64,000 bases of DNA, taken from the NCBI GenBank assembly GCA_963920635.1, contig OY987305.1, forward strand, positions 8,719,153-8,783,152, in the 5' to 3' direction. Shown piece by piece: positions 22,563 through 35,461 of the stretch. The position numbers and the translations under genes are program-made. Every line of letters begins with the position of its first letter. Positions within the stretch are counted from its first letter, which is position 1. The DNA is from Pseudeuparius sepicola. Lineage: Eukaryota; Arthropoda; Insecta; Coleoptera; Anthribidae. The notes under the pieces are model-generated. The model had not been told where the DNA came from. It ran no database searches and was given only the letters and a program-made list of their open reading frames with translations.

Positions 22563-25097
22563 GTAAGTTTGTATCGACAGTTTGATGTGTTAATCGTAAT
22601 ACAAGAGGCGACTCCTATTTGTTTCCAGTTTATACCTATTTTTTCAGACCCTTGCCTGAGGGTACGCCACCTTTCAACCCTCTCAGGGTTGTTGTATTGT
22701 CTCTCGTCTACTCTTTAAAAACATCAGGTTCCGAGGAAAGTTGCGGAAGACTGTGAAATTGACATGTTAACAATCCCACATTTTTTACCCTTTATCGGTT
22801 TTGTAACGCTGCGGAAGTTAATCCTCTATCCTCCCTCTAGTTTTCGCAAAAATGTTGTGCCGAAATGTCGCCTAATATCCCCAAAAACCGAAAAGCAGCG
22901 ACTCCTGGTGAATTTAAGCTGCTGTGCGCCTGACTACTGCCCGACATTCCTTTGCCGAGATTCGCCAGGTGCCAGACGCTGGCGTATGGCGCTGGCGTCC
23001 GACGCCAACTTCACATAACTGATCATGACACCTATGTACTTATCCACGTTGTTCATTCACAAGATGTGGGATGTAAACGGACCTCCGAATATTTAGGAGG
23101 TCCGTTGGGATGTACAACCTTGTTATATCTATTTCTCCTACCAAAAATATTTATAACCACGTGGTGGCTATATTGAAAAAATTGGGGGGGGGGGCAAAAA
23201 CCATACATAGGTAGCAATCCCAGTGAGCGTTAAAAATATTTTTGTACAATATGAAGCTACCAAGAATGTACATTTTGTTCATGGGTTTTCTAGTTTTATG
23301 TCTTTTCTTTAACTTAGTAACTCATTTTCTGACTTCCTTCCCTCTTCGCTAAGAGACCGGCGATACATGACCACTCGGATGAAACGTTCTTCAAATGTAT
23401 AAATGTAAATTTGACAAAAAAGGGCTCCGCACGGGTGCAGAAAGGTGTGCAATTAGATTTTTCATTTGTATAAATAATCCATGTCTCAGAACGATTTTAA
23501 AATGCATGTCAATAGTACCAAACGAAAAGTTATAAATAACAGCAGAAACTGCATGCACTTACCGCGCGCAGAACAAAATTTTGTGAGCACATTTTATTAT
23601 ATTGTAAATTTTTTTGGTATCTCCGAACGACTTTAAAATGCATGCCAATATGTTTTACTATAAATTTGCACTGCCAAACGATAATTTACCGATTGTCATG
23701 CAGTTTTGTGATGCAAAAGTGCAAACAAATGCAGGTAGGTATCTTCTAACGATTTTAAAATGCATGCCATTGACGTATATTATTGGCAACGAAAAACAGA
23801 TGATATTAATTATTGGCATGCAGTTCTGGGATGCTCTAAATATTTGTCGGCATCCAAATTACAACAAAAAGGTTCGGGTATCTTGAACGATTTTAAAATG
23901 CATGCCAAGTAGTTTTATGAAAAATTTGCACTACCAAACGACGATTTACCGATTGGAATGCAGTTTTGTAGTGCAGAACACGAGGCAGAACATTATCAAA
24001 AGAATAATAGCATGCATTTTAAAATCGTTACATGCATTTTAAAAACGGCCGAAGATAACCTGAATTTTTTTGCACTTTTCGCACTAGATTTTGATAATGT
24101 TCTGCGCTACAAAACTGCATGCCAATCGGTAAATCGTCGTTTAGTAGTGCAAATGTATCGCAAAATAGATTGCTAAGCATTTTAAAATTTTTCGGAGATA
24201 CCTTAAATTTTTACAAAACTGCATGCTAATCGGTGTTTTGGAGATACCAAAAAATTTTACAATTTAATGTGCTCACCAAAACCTGTTGTGCGCGCGGAAA
24301 CTGCATGCCAATAAGTTTCCGCTGTTTTTTTGTCATAACTTTTCGTTTGGCACTATTGGCATGCATTTTAAAATTGTTATGAGACATGAATTTTTCATAC
24401 AAATGAAAATTCTAATTGCACACCCTTCTGCACGCGTGCGGCGCCTAAAATTCGCTTCTTTGGCACATTCATGGCATTTACATTCATCCATATAATGATT
24501 GGCATGCATTTGAAAAACTTTTCATCTGACTGGTCATGTACTGCCGGTCTATAATTGCCATTCTATTTTTGTCAGTAAATTATATTATTTTTCCTCCGCC
24601 ATTGCCGAGAAAATAACGAAATGAAGCGTTTGTGGACTTACAATTGACGTAAAATTTTTATGCTACCAAAAACTGACTCCTTGTAAATCTTTGGCTAATT
24701 AGATAAACCAAGGATCACATAGCCACAAATTAAGTATCTTTGTAAATTACTAAATACTTACCTACATTTAGGCACGAACTTATTTTGTCCAAAAATGGGG
24801 CTCCCACCGGCTCAGGTTAATCTGTTGGGTATTTACGATCGACTGTCCCAATAATCTCAATTCAACTTTTGCGTTTCTTGCGAGGGACCGAAGGAATACT
24901 TGATAGTCGTTCTTGAATTAGGTGTTCAATGATAATTTTCGATGTATTATAAAAGGAATAAAATTGAAAATAAAAAAAACCTTTTTAAAAACAAGGATTA
25001 TGATACCTATATGTAGTTTATGATAATTAAATCTACTAGAATAGCGATTCCATATTTTGCCTGGTTACTAATGTGTATTTTTTTTTGTTTGTTGCAG
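22563..25097 (+). other. Intron 1 of CK2alpha copy 1
   Basis: Bounded by GTAAGT (or GTAAGG 5 bp earlier) and TTGTTGCAG at 25089-25097. It holds sequence also present at 38870-39480 in unit 2 (22640-23290 here) and the large palindrome at 23356-24548. No other exon recognised, though one that supplies an in-frame start cannot be excluded. Confidence 0.55.
23356..24548. repeat. Large palindrome built from GCATGCATTTTAAAATCG units
   Basis: The outer ends ACCGGCGATACATGACCACT and its inverted partner (TGGTCATGTACTGCCGGT) close a 1.2-kb foldback. The left arm contains about 130-bp direct repeats, each with CGATTTTAAAATGCATG (near 23491, 23628, 23752, 23886). The right arm carries them reversed. 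The unit 2 counterpart is at 40719-43035. No transposase. Confidence 0.85.
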
Positions 25098-28000
25098 TGG
25101 AAACAAAGGTTATGTCGGTCAATTTACATTCAAATCTGTAACTTGTAGAAATGTGGTAGTTCCTAGTCAAGCTAGAGTCTACGCTGACGTAAATTCTCAC
25201 AAGCCGAGAGAGTACTATGACTATGAGAGTTACGTCGTAAACTGGGGCCAGCAAGATGACTACCAGCTGGTGCAAAAACTAGGCAGGGGCAAATACAGTG
25301 AAGTGTTCGAAGCTATTAATATAACAAATAACGAGAAATGTGTAGCTAAAATATTGAAGGTTAGTATACATAGCACATTCATGTGGGAGATAATTTTCTT
25401 CTTATCTTAAAATTCTTACGCTTTAATTTTTCTTTTCTCATTGCACTATATCCAAAAATATGTAATTCGGGTGTTGATTATTCATCTGTTTTGACAAGAT
25501 TCCATGGCACACTTGACTCTCCAGATGCCTTTAAAATTCTTATTTTGCTCAATTTTGACACCCTGCAGAATGGAACTCCCTGTATATTTTTTGTTCAAAT
25601 TTGGTATACAGGGGTTTTAGATTGTTCTGATTAACGCTGTGGTGTCAGATTTTGAATAAAAAAATCACTAAATGGTTTTCGTCATTTTTTACTAGAAAAA
25701 TAATTTGTAGTAGGCCTTGAAAATTGACATTAAGACCTGAAATTTTGCACCAACGTAGAGTTTTTTGTGGCCTATTTTAAGAAAAAAACGCGGCTAAAAT
25801 CGGATGGAGAATACAAATTTTACGGGGGTGTTCGCACTTAAGGTGAAACACCCTGTATATGTACATTTCGCACATTGTACAGTATCGCACAGTGTCCTAT
25901 GTCCTACTCTCCATTGCAAATTTTAAATTGTTGCATTATGGCATGCAAAATATAATTTTTGACAGTGTTCCTGATTTAGACTACAAGCTATCTAAATATT
26001 TTGATCCCTTACACTTATTTTTATTTCTATATTGCATTCAACCATTCTCTGTACTTTTATTCCGAGTAGAAATTACTACAAATTAGTCTGGTTGTTTAAA
26101 AGAAGCAAGTGGTAAACAATTGGTCGGTGTATTCATTCAAAATGTTTATTTCATATTTTCCTGGCAAACCTAAACAGTTGCATGCGATAAGACAAAAATA
26201 TTTGGTAGATAATGGAGTCTTCATACGAAACTCTTTGTATATTCTTAACCTTAATTCTATAGATGAGAGACTATGAAACAAAAATAGTAACAATACTACA
26301 GCTATTTTGAATACTTGATTTAAATCTGTCGCACTGCCCATTTGAATTCGCTTATTTTAACTTCCTATTGATTCTTTGTACCACATAGCCAAAGAATGAT
26401 GTTTGCAAAATAAATAAAGTTATTCTGCACCTGCAGAACCCCTACACGTCTCTTGCAATATTTTAGCATGTAAAAAAGAAGAAAACCTGGAAAGAAATAA
26501 AAATATTAGAGAACCTAAGGGGTGGTGCAAATATTATAACTTTAAAGGACGTTGTGAAGGACCACGTATCAGGGACGCCGGCTCTCATATTGGAGCACGT
26601 CAACAATACATATTTCAAGCACCTCTACGAAACCCTAACAGACTATGACATCCGTTACTATATATACGAATTACTCAAAGCGCTGGACTACTGCCACAGC
26701 ATGGGGATTATGCATAGAGACTTGAAACCCCATAATGTGGTGATTGATCACGAAACTAGAAAATTACGCTTAATCGATTTTGGCCTGGCAGAGTTCTACC
26801 ACCCCGGGCAAGAGTACAGCGTCTGTGTGGCCTCTCGGTTCTTCAAGGGGCCTGAACTGCTGGTGGGCTACCAGGTGTACGACTACTCATTGGATATGTG
26901 GTCTCTCGGCTGCATGGTAGCCTCCATGATATTTAGGAAGGAGCCATTCTTCTTTGGCCATGATAACTGTGACCTGTTAGTCCGCATAGCCCATGTTTTA
27001 GGAACTGAAAAACTAATTGAATACCTAGCCAAGTATCATATAGAATTAGATCCGAGAATTATGGAAATTCTAGGAAGGTAAGTAACCAAAGCCGGAGATG
27101 AAGGGTAAAGTGGTTTGAAACAAGTAACTGTTTCAGGCATTCAAAGTGTGCGTGGGAGCGTTTTATCCATTGCGAAAATAAAAACTTAGTCTCTACCGAA
27201 GCGTTCGACTTTCTGGATAAATTACTAAGATACGACCATTCTGAACGCCTCACAGCACGAGATGCCATGGGGCACTCCTACTTTTGTAAGTATCATTTAC
27301 AATAATTATCGATTTTTAATCATTCTTTTTTGGTAAATTAAATGCGAAAAAATAAAATTTCAAATCGTTGATATGACGAGAATCACCGTGCTATCGCTAT
27401 CAGTAATTAATTTCTTATTCAAATCTAAATAATAGGTTGTTATCGTGATAATTACTACCTGGTGGAGTTATCAAACAGTTAGACATTTATTTTTGTAGAA
27501 ATATCTGGGCAATGTGTCGGGACATTTATAAAATCGCTTTAATCTGCACGGTTTTATAAATATTACGTGTATATTTTTGATACAAAAAATGAAAAAATAC
27601 TGAATAGTTAAGAAAATAAGTTTTATTAGGCAAAATAATTTAAAGAGGGCCACCCATCCATGAGTTCTAGAGCCAAACGCGCGTCGTTGCTTTGCCTCTA
27701 TTATATCGCTCTACTTAAATCAAGCACGTTCAACAGTTCATAAACGCTTTGAATGATTTAATGTTTGGTTATGTACTTTTTTAGGGGAATAATTTCAAAT
27801 TATTCTAGCTACCTTGCCTATATTTAAAACGCCTAAAACCACTTAATATTAAACAGAACAGGTAACAAGAGAAATGTTTTCATCCCCCAATTTCCACCTC
27901 ATTTACCTACATGGGGCCATTTCGATCAAAAGCCATTTTTAGAACATTTTTAGCGTATTAGCGAAGAGATTTTTTTTTAAAATTGCTTTGCCGCAGAGAT

Positions 28001-28125
28001 ACTTCCACTCTCGTGTTATTACAGATCCGGTTGTTAATGAACAGAGCCGAATGATGTCGGCAGTTTCGTCAGCCTCCCCTGCTCCTCTGACAGGCAACTT
28101 GTCTGTGGTGGGAGTAGACGAGTAA
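25098..28125 (+). CDS. CK2alpha-like kinase, copy 1 (spliced)
   Basis: Protein kinase CK2 catalytic subunit paralogue, a Ser/Thr kinase of the CMGC group. Exons: 25098-25359, 26467-27077, 27137-27285, 28025-28125 (stop TAA). Introns start GTTAGT, GTAAGT and GTAAGT and end TTTAG, TTCAG and TACAG; phases fit and all exons are open. From VVVPSQARV it gives about 355 residues, near the family size. Seen (human numbering): glycine loop GRGKYSEV, K68 in AKILK, basic [25 protein letters not shown], and tail ending VVGVDE. Unlike CK2alpha: DWG is DFG, W24 is Tyr, R191 is Cys, D205 is Gly, and IKRE is TWKE. The usual ATG is missing: the codon before VVPS is GTG (25153), and an ATG two bases earlier is out of frame, so the start may lie in an upstream exon. 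Expression unknown. Confidence 0.88.
25467..25860 (+). mobile_element. CACCCTGTATA-end repeat inserted in intron 2 of copy 1
   Basis: Absent from the matching intron of copy 2. It carries CCATGGCACACTTGACT, GACACCCTGCAGAATGGAAC and GATTAACGCTGTGGTGTCAG, the arm of a foldback family also at 32430, 37655, 56830 and 62770. It ends AACACCCTGTATAT. Confidence 0.75.
28025..28125 (+). CDS. Last exon of CK2alpha copy 1 (C-terminal tail)
   Basis: Begins after CGTGTTATTACAG. A leftover T from the previous exon (27285) joins AT to make Tyr, completing the HSYFY end of the kinase domain. Then [13 protein letters not shown] and [15 protein letters not shown] run to the stop. Differs from the copy 2 exon (50637-50737) by one synonymous base in 101. 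The SRMMS/Ser-Pro tail is typical of animal CK2alpha after the kinase fold. Confidence 0.85.
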
Positions 28126-29150
28126 CTGAACAGGTAAAGCCCCACACTGCATTTGATCACGACGCTATCAGTTTTCTTCTGTATACGGAGAAGCCGTTTT
28201 ATTTTCCTACTCATATTGTACTGTATACAACGAATTTGTTGTTTTGTTACCAGCGTACAGAGGGGGTCCATTTTAAGTGCCTTTGTCAAAATATTTCGCC
28301 TAATTTTTGTCAGAAAAATTCGGCAAACAAAGTTGCGGTCTATACCCACCTGTGAAAATGTTTGGCGGAAAATAATTCAAGATTATTAAAATACTGTAAG
28401 TTCTTTATTTCTCGGGATACAACAAAGTTACTAACCCAAAATTTGCATAAAGATGGAAACAGATATCAGTTTTGATTTTGAATATTGGATTTAATAAAAA
28501 AATTCACAGATAGCTAAGTCGACTTCCGTATACACGAACATAAACATTTCCAGTGTTAAAATTTATAAAGTAAAATGTAACATTTAATTTGATTTGTCAG
28601 AGTTGTCAGCGTGTTGTATTTAATTTACTACAAGATTTAGTAATCAATGGAAATATAAGTGCAATACGTAATAGTTGATATCCTTTTTCACTGACGAGGA
28701 GGAAGTGAATTAGTTGTGAATATTATTTCAGTACGAATTAAGGTGGTGGGGAGAAAACAAAGGAACAGAGTGATATCTTAAAAGTATCTCTAACCTAAAA
28801 ATTTGTTGATTGTTTTATTTGTGATAAAATTTAGTCTTATAATCCACGCTTTAAACCTTAACTGCCGAATTTCTCTTAGCCAAGATAATTCGAATAAGAA
28901 ACTTAAGGAAACCTTGTTCACTGTTAGGGTTACAACCTATTTCTTCCCTTACATTCAACAAAGGCATCCATTATTCTTTTCTTAAAGAAAAATATTGCAC
29001 CGTGCGTTGTATATACATTTTTTTAGAAAATATGCCGGCGCAAAAATTTTCACATACGCGGAGAAATCTGAAATTCCAAATAAAGTAACCTGTAAATCTG
29101 TTATTGTACAAACGTACTTCTTATGCTGTTGTTACAATATTTTATATTTA
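28126..29150. other. Unit 1-specific insertion downstream of copy 1
   Basis: Between the CK2alpha stop and the shared ACCAACAGCTTTGTTAGAT segment (29158), about 1 kb has no partner in unit 2. It is AT-rich with no recognised gene or transposon ends. Confidence 0.4.
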
Positions 29151-29470
29151 TCAGAAACCAACAGCTTTGTTAGATAAAATATTATTATACAAGTTTGAAG
29201 CTCTCTTGAGTTGAAAACTACTCCATATGGTGTTCGAAAAATTTCTTATTAATAAGAAGTAGTAATAATATACATTTTTATTGTCCTAAGTCTAAGTGAC
29301 ATCTTGTCAGTATATTATGCATCAAACTTTATACAAAAAGATCTGAATTTTAGTATCCACAAATTTTTTAGGCTTAAATTGGCAAATGGTTTCTTAATTA
29401 TTAAATTGACGTTATTTTTTGGTGCATAAAAAAATCTTTGAATAACCCTTCGCATGACTTTTAAACTACC
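29151..29470 (+). repeat. Unit segment shared with 50765-51055
   Basis: ACCAACAGCTTTGTTAGAT, CTACTCCATATG, TTCTTATTAATAAGAA and GGCTTAAATTGGCAAATGG are in the same order in unit 2. This marks the 3' part of the segmental duplication. Non-coding. Confidence 0.7.
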
Positions 29471-32030
29471 ATATGAAAGTAGAACATGAAAAAAAAAACA
29501 AACGATAAATCGAAGACAATTTGACAGAAATATTGCATTGTTTAATCCCCCTATCTGCAGAAGCATGTATATATACTGCCTGATTATACATCTTTCTTTG
29601 AATATAATGAGAAATTTTTCGATTTTCTGGAATTTTGATTTCGTTATTGGGTGACAGAGTGTTCACTTTTATTTCCACAAACTTGGGAAATCGCTATAGC
29701 CCCAGAAAATATATTTTTTCATATAAGCTATTTCTCTTGGATCCTTTGTGGAAATAAAACTGAATCGCTCTGTATACAGTGTGTCTCCAAATTAGTGTCT
29801 GAACAGGTTTAAATCACACAAAAAAATTGAGTTGTATCATGATATTCTGGGTTAAGACAATTAATATAGAGGGTGTTTTGTGGATAGTTTAAAAAATTCT
29901 CAAGGATAATGTATAATTTTCCACTATCCCTATAACATTTTCCACTATCCCTATAACATTTTAATTTTTTGTGATAGAAAGAAAAGTTTTAGATAAAAGT
30001 TGAAGGGAATTTCATGAAGCTTTCTAGGACAGTAAGAAATTTTATACAGGGCGTTTCGCAAATGTGCGGCAAACCAAACGTATGATTTTTAAAATGGATC
30101 ACCCCGTATGCACAGGGTGATTCAGTGGACTGTACGGCCGCTGCTACCGCCGGATTCTTCTACACATTCCTTCACCATACTCGTGCTCGTGCGCCAACAT
30201 ACCTTGGTGTACGGCAGTGCAGGTAGAATCGAGCTGATACAAGAAAAAATTGCTACCGGTACAATCTTATGGAAATATCTCATCATGGATTCGCAATTTT
30301 ATTGTACGTCATTGGGCTTATTAATCTATCATAACAAATTTCTTATATATGCGCTAAGGGGTGCTGAGTTCTGACGTTCATGAACAGAACAAACTTGTGT
30401 GTGGTCAAGTTACTGGTGAAATTTTTGAACAAATCTAAAAGGTAGTGACCGGTAGTGCGTTTGTACATTTTGCCTGATGCTCGACACGTTATTACACTTA
30501 TATTTACAAATAATGAAGAAAAGGACTGTTATTGGAAAATTAAAAAGCGAGTCAAAAAGGTAATAAATTAACATGATGTTGTTTTTATTGTCACAAGAGA
30601 AAAATGTTTCCCTAAAAATTTAAAAACCACAAAAAATTAGGATTTTCTTAATATTTCTACATTTTCTAGATTTCTGTGAAAACAAAAAAAACACATCACA
30701 ACATCTCTGGGTGAGACCCAGAGGGAGTTATTTCCCACATAACATATTTTCAACGGTTTTTGACAAATTTCAACATTAAATTGAAATTCAACAACTATTC
30801 TTAGTAACCTTAAAAATTATCTTAATTTACTTTTACATAATTTTAAGACTTTAAATTACTGATGTTATGCCAATTTTGTTTAAATGCAAGCAAAACTTTC
30901 TATCAAGAATAACTAACCTGTTAAAATTAGAAATAAAGAAGTTTTCCCCTTGTCTATTTTAAACTACATTTTTCTGTGAATACTGTCATAATGTTATGGA
31001 TACAAAAAATAGGAAAATTTCGAAAAGAAAAAAGACGCTAGGTCCCTCCAATTTTTCTAGTAATCATTTGGTTTTAGATTCAAAAATATTTATTTTAATG
31101 TTAATGTTTATCCAAGGTAAAGACGCTTTCCAAAAAATTAAATTGTCCATCCGAGTGTCTAAATATTGGTGTACCTAAAACCATTATGTTTAAATAGTTC
31201 TTGTTCCGATAAAGTTTCGGAAGATGCTAAATTAAAAACCTTCTCTATCATTTCAGATTTTGGAGATGTCTCAACGCCATTTTGTATTAAGCTCATCTGT
31301 TAGAGTCCTTGCGTCGACCGACAATAATATAGACTTGTTCCTGTACGCAAAATAAAAATTGTGAAATAGAGTGATCAAGTCCAAATTCTAAACTAGACTA
31401 AACTTATGATCTGCATGGGCCCACCAGTTTTGGTTTGTGTTACTTTTGCAGTATTGCTATATTCACTTAGAATTAAGAAAAAGGCAGGGTAAATATAGGG
31501 TTTTCGTAAAAGTGATTTTTTTAAATCTAGAGTATTTTTCAAATTTTTGAGTGACCTTTGTGGCTAAATTATTTTTTATTGTGGACCATGCAGCAAAATG
31601 TTTAGAATAGTTCAGTTATGAACTGCGTACAACCCGTTTGTCCATAGGTGTTTAATTCTTCAAATTCCATTTTTGTTACATGGTTTTACGATAGCTTAAT
31701 AAGCTATGGTTTTACCTTTACATATATTTTTTGGATATCAAATTTAATTCTACGTTCCGGTTCTTCTTTGCACTATACTTTTAGTGTAGATAGAGATATT
31801 TTATAATTAGCATATTTCACGGGCCCCAATTTGTTGTTGCTTATTAGATTCATTTTGTACCTGCTGTTGCTACAGCTACACTGCAGCTTTTATTTTAATG
31901 TATGTTTACTAGTTGTTTCAAGTACCTGTTGGCAACTAGAATGTATAATAAATAGCAAATGTCGAAGTCTCTAAAAAAAATGTAAAATACATTTTTATTG
32001 AAAATAATAGTCTTAAGCGGCCGGTAATAT
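29471..32030. other. Unit 1-specific intergenic DNA
   Basis: About 2.5 kb absent from unit 2. Scattered terminal-type motifs (TATACAGTGTGTCTCC at 29772, ATACAGGGCGTTTCGC near 30043, CACAGGGTGATTCAG at 30111) suggest nested foldback fragments. The direct repeat TTTTCCACTATCCCTATAACA is doubled at 29918-29962. No gene recognised. Confidence 0.4.
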
Positions 32031-32224
32031 TGGGATAATTTAGGGAGCGTGGAACATCTTGTCAGTATATTATGTCGATTTTGAATTTTAGAGATGCGAT
32101 CGGTTATGTTGAAGTCCTTAAACGCCCAATACTATCTGAACCGCGAACAGGGTTTATTTTTACATTTTTCACAAATTCGCGGCAAAAACCCATCACCTTA
32201 AATCCTATCCATTTTCCGCGTTCC

Positions 32225-32370
32225 TTTAAATACTATCACAGGTAGAATAATCAGTCTCAGTGTGATCGTCGCGCCCTGAGGATGTCCCGTGCAATGGAGG
32301 AAGAAAGCTTGGAACTAAAAGTTTCGCTGACGCAAGATTCATCGGGAAGAAACTCAGATTCAATAGGTAT
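32225..32370 (+). repeat. Coding-like dispersed repeat (RRALRMSRA type)
   Basis: CAGTCTCAGTGTGATCGTCG starts a frame reading CDRRALRMSRAMEEESLEL and QDSSGRNSDS. The same is found at 53085-53215 and inverted at 10985-11110. The frame is kept in all three copies, which suggests a protein-coding origin; the family is not recognised. Confidence 0.6.
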
Positions 32371-32429
32371 TATTCAAAAATTTGTACAGTAAAGATATGC
32401 ACATCCAGTTTGATCTGGAATGTTCAAAG

Positions 32430-32815
32430 TTTGTTTAACTGTTTTGAAGGGATTCCATGGCACACTTGACTCGCCAGATGCCTTTAAAATCCCTATTTTG
32501 CTCAACTTTGACACCCTGCAGAATGAAACTCCCTGTATATTTTTTGTTGAAATTTGGTATATGGGGGTTTTGGGGTGTTCTGATTAACGCTGTGTGGTCA
32601 GATTTTAAATAAAAAAAACGCTAAATAGTTTTCGTGAAAATCGGGGGTATAAAAAAATCGCAGCCGGCCCTGGATTTGCATTTTGAAAATAGCAGGAAGG
32701 TAAAAAGAAGCGGTTTTTGAAGGCCTTTCAAACAAAAAAAGTTTAGGCGATTATCTCCAAAAATGAAGATTTTTCCAGATTTGTACAGTTTTAAAGTTGG
32801 ACTATGTAATAAATA
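32430..32815 (+). repeat. Foldback-arm repeat in the unit 1 tail
   Basis: GATTCCATGGCACACTTGAC, ACACCCTGCAGAATGAAACTC and TCTGATTAACGCTGTG match the right arm of the foldback at 37655-38605. It replaces about 100 bp present in the unit 0 and unit 2 tails. Confidence 0.7.
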
Positions 32816-33101
32816 ATGGATATGCGGCAAATAATTATTTTTTCCATACGCACTCACATTACTCGCGTCACTCTACCTACAGTTTACGCTCACCAACGCA
32901 AACATTTCGGATTTATGCGCCTTTCGTGTCATTCCCGACGTAGCATAGCAAGCCGATTGGATTGCACAACAATTAGATGTTTTTTTATGTATACAATGAC
33001 CTAAAAAGCATGCACACTTTATAAAAGCTGTTTTGTTAAATAAAATAAATTTACGTAAAATACACAATACACAATACAATCAGTTTTACTCTACTCGTAT
33101 G

Positions 33102-35324
33102 CAGAGCTGGGCAAGTAATTAGGCGAAAGTAATTGAACTGTCAATTAATTCCTTTTCATGGAATTGTACTTAGTTGGAATTACTTTTGAAATAGAGACAG
33201 TAATTGTAATTTAATGTCAAGTACTTTTCGAAAAGGAATTGTACTTGTAATTTAAAATCAATTACTTCTGAGAATTGCAATTCCTTTTTAAAACTCCTTT
33301 AATGCAATTACTGTTTCAATTACAATTACTTTTCCAATTACAATTATTTGTCCAATTACAATTACTTTTTCAATTACAATTACTTTTTAAATTACAATTA
33401 CTTACACAATCTCCTCTTGCGGTGCCGGCCGGCGACTGCTCTTAACAATGAGGAGTGTTTTTTATTTTTCTTATATTTCTTGTAAAGCCCACGGCTTTAA
33501 GATTTTTTTGTATACATTTTAAAAGATTTATTTTATTTCTCTATTCATGTAGCCGTTTATTTTCAGTTTTATTTTCATAGAAACTAAGCTGTGACTCTGC
33601 GAGGCCATTGTGTTTTTAGACATAGGTATTACTATACAGGGTGAGTTTTTTCGATGCCCACTATGGGGATCTCGGAAACTAGCAGAGCTAGACAAAGGTT
33701 AAATGGGGAAAGAATTGCAGTTTGGAGTGTTCAATCTAATGCCCCTTTTGGATTTTTAAAAAAGTTAAGAGACAAAAATTGTAGATAATTTTGGGCCTAA
33801 TAAGATAATCCTATCCAATTTTTTATGTTGTTTGTGATTTTTGAGATATGACATAAACTTGTGTTTTTTTAAATGAGCTTTCCAAAGATATATTACTCGG
33901 CATAGTTATTATAAAAAATAAAAGAGCTATGGCTAATTTAATGATTTTTTAAAATTTTCTCATAGTCAGCCATGGAATATTTTCATAATTACGTTCTATT
34001 TTATAATTAGACAATACTTCAAACTTCCTAAAATTTGGTTTTTAGCTGGAAACAAAATGTAACAATATAAAACAAAAATTATCATGATGGAGCTCCACCA
34101 CATAATTATTTGCCCGTAAGAAATGACCCTAGATCAGCTATATAGGGAGAAATAGACTTATTTCCTGGTAGCCCCGATCCCCCGATTTGTCTGTTTTGGA
34201 TTAAGAGCAGCTGTTTTAGAAGCAATTGCCAGTATTGACAGGCGCTCTCTAAGAAAGGCGACAAATTCAGCTTTAAAAAGATGCAATATTTGCATAAATA
34301 ATAATGGTGGACTGTTTGAACACCTCTTTTATTTTAAAAGGTGACCTTTCAAAATAATAATAATTTGGATTTGAGTTTTTTAATTTTTGTTTTATTTTGT
34401 TACATTTTTTGCCAGCTAAAAACAAAATATTAGAAAGTTTGAAGTATGTCTAATTATAAAATTGAACGTAATTATGAAAATATTCCATGGCTGACTATGT
34501 GAAAATTTTAAAAAAATCAGAAAATTAACCATAGCTCTTTTATTTTTTATAATAACTATGCCGAGTAATATATCTTTGGAAAGCTCAAAAAATGGCCGAT
34601 TTTATAAGGCCACAGCCAAGTATGATTTACATTTAAAAAAACACAAATTTATGTCATATCTCAAAAATCACAAACAACATAAAAAATTGGATTAGATTAT
34701 CTTATTAAGCCCAAAATTATCTACAACTTTTGTCTCTACAGTTTTTCTGTATAATCAGAAATAACGGAGTTACAGAGATCTGATAAAATAGCAAAAAATC
34801 ACAAAATATCTAGTGAGCCATGAACTTTTTTAAAAATCCAAAAGTGGCATTAGATTGAGCATACAAAACTGTAATTCTTTCCCCATTTAACCTTTGTTCT
34901 AGCTCTGCTAGTTTCCTAGATCCCCATACTGAATATAATTCGTTTTGTCCATTAAAATACTGTGCATTTTATTTATTTTAATTTGAATATTTTCCATTTA
35001 CAAAGACACAAAGACTAGAACTTTTTGCATCGCGGAACAAATAATGCTTAATATAGTTAAGTTATCAGTTATGTTTTTTTAAGTATCTAGGTAAGTACCT
35101 ACCTTATTTTGGAGTCTACAAATTTAATAGAAAGTAAAGCAAACAAGAAGTAATTGAAAAAGTAATTGTTTACATCAATTCCAATTCCAAATACAAGTAA
35201 TTGTAATTGTAATTCAATTACATTTCAAAATATCAAAGGAATTGTAATTGGATCTAATTACATTCCTACAAAAGTAATTGGAATTGTAATTGGTCAGTTT
35301 TTAATTGTAATTGACCCAGCTCTG
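33102..35324. mobile_element. 2.2-kb non-autonomous hAT with AATTAC subterminal repeats
   Basis: The ends CAGAGCTGGGCAAGTAATT and AATTGACCCAGCTCTG are flanked by the 8-bp duplication CTCGTATG (33094-33101, 35325-35332). Both ends carry many copies of CAATTACAATTACTTTTT or its complement (33300-33410, 35150-35310). No transposase. A second foldback is nested inside. The unoccupied site is visible in unit 0. Confidence 0.92.
33637..34936. mobile_element. Foldback nested in the hAT element
   Basis: Begins ACAGGGTGAG. TGGGGATCTCGGAAACTAGC near 33663 is mirrored by GCTAGTTTCCTAGATCCCCA near 34907, with long inverted arms (TTTGTCTCT and AAAATTATCTACAA pairs) and a unique centre near 34080-34330. 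No coding. Confidence 0.8.
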
Positions 35325-35461
35325 CTCGTATGTTACCACCACGACCTCAAAACATTTTTCAAGGTGAATTTTGAATTCTTGATATACCTTTTGAATGATC
35401 TCGGCATTGATTTCATTTAATGTGGAGTTTTATATCAAATTAGTTAAAAAGTTTTTTTCTA

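Noticed and set aside
23614..24176. Open frames of 70-90 codons within the GCATGC palindrome
   Set aside because: They arise from repeated modules, appear on both strands, and have no family resemblance.
27286..27303. Reading CK2alpha exon 4 straight through to end in YFCKYHLQ (and YFCEYHLQ in copy 2 at 47140)
   Set aside because: GTAAGT/GTGAGT lies exactly at the codon break, and the downstream exon restores the family's YFYPVV..SRM tail in both copies, so splicing is the better model.
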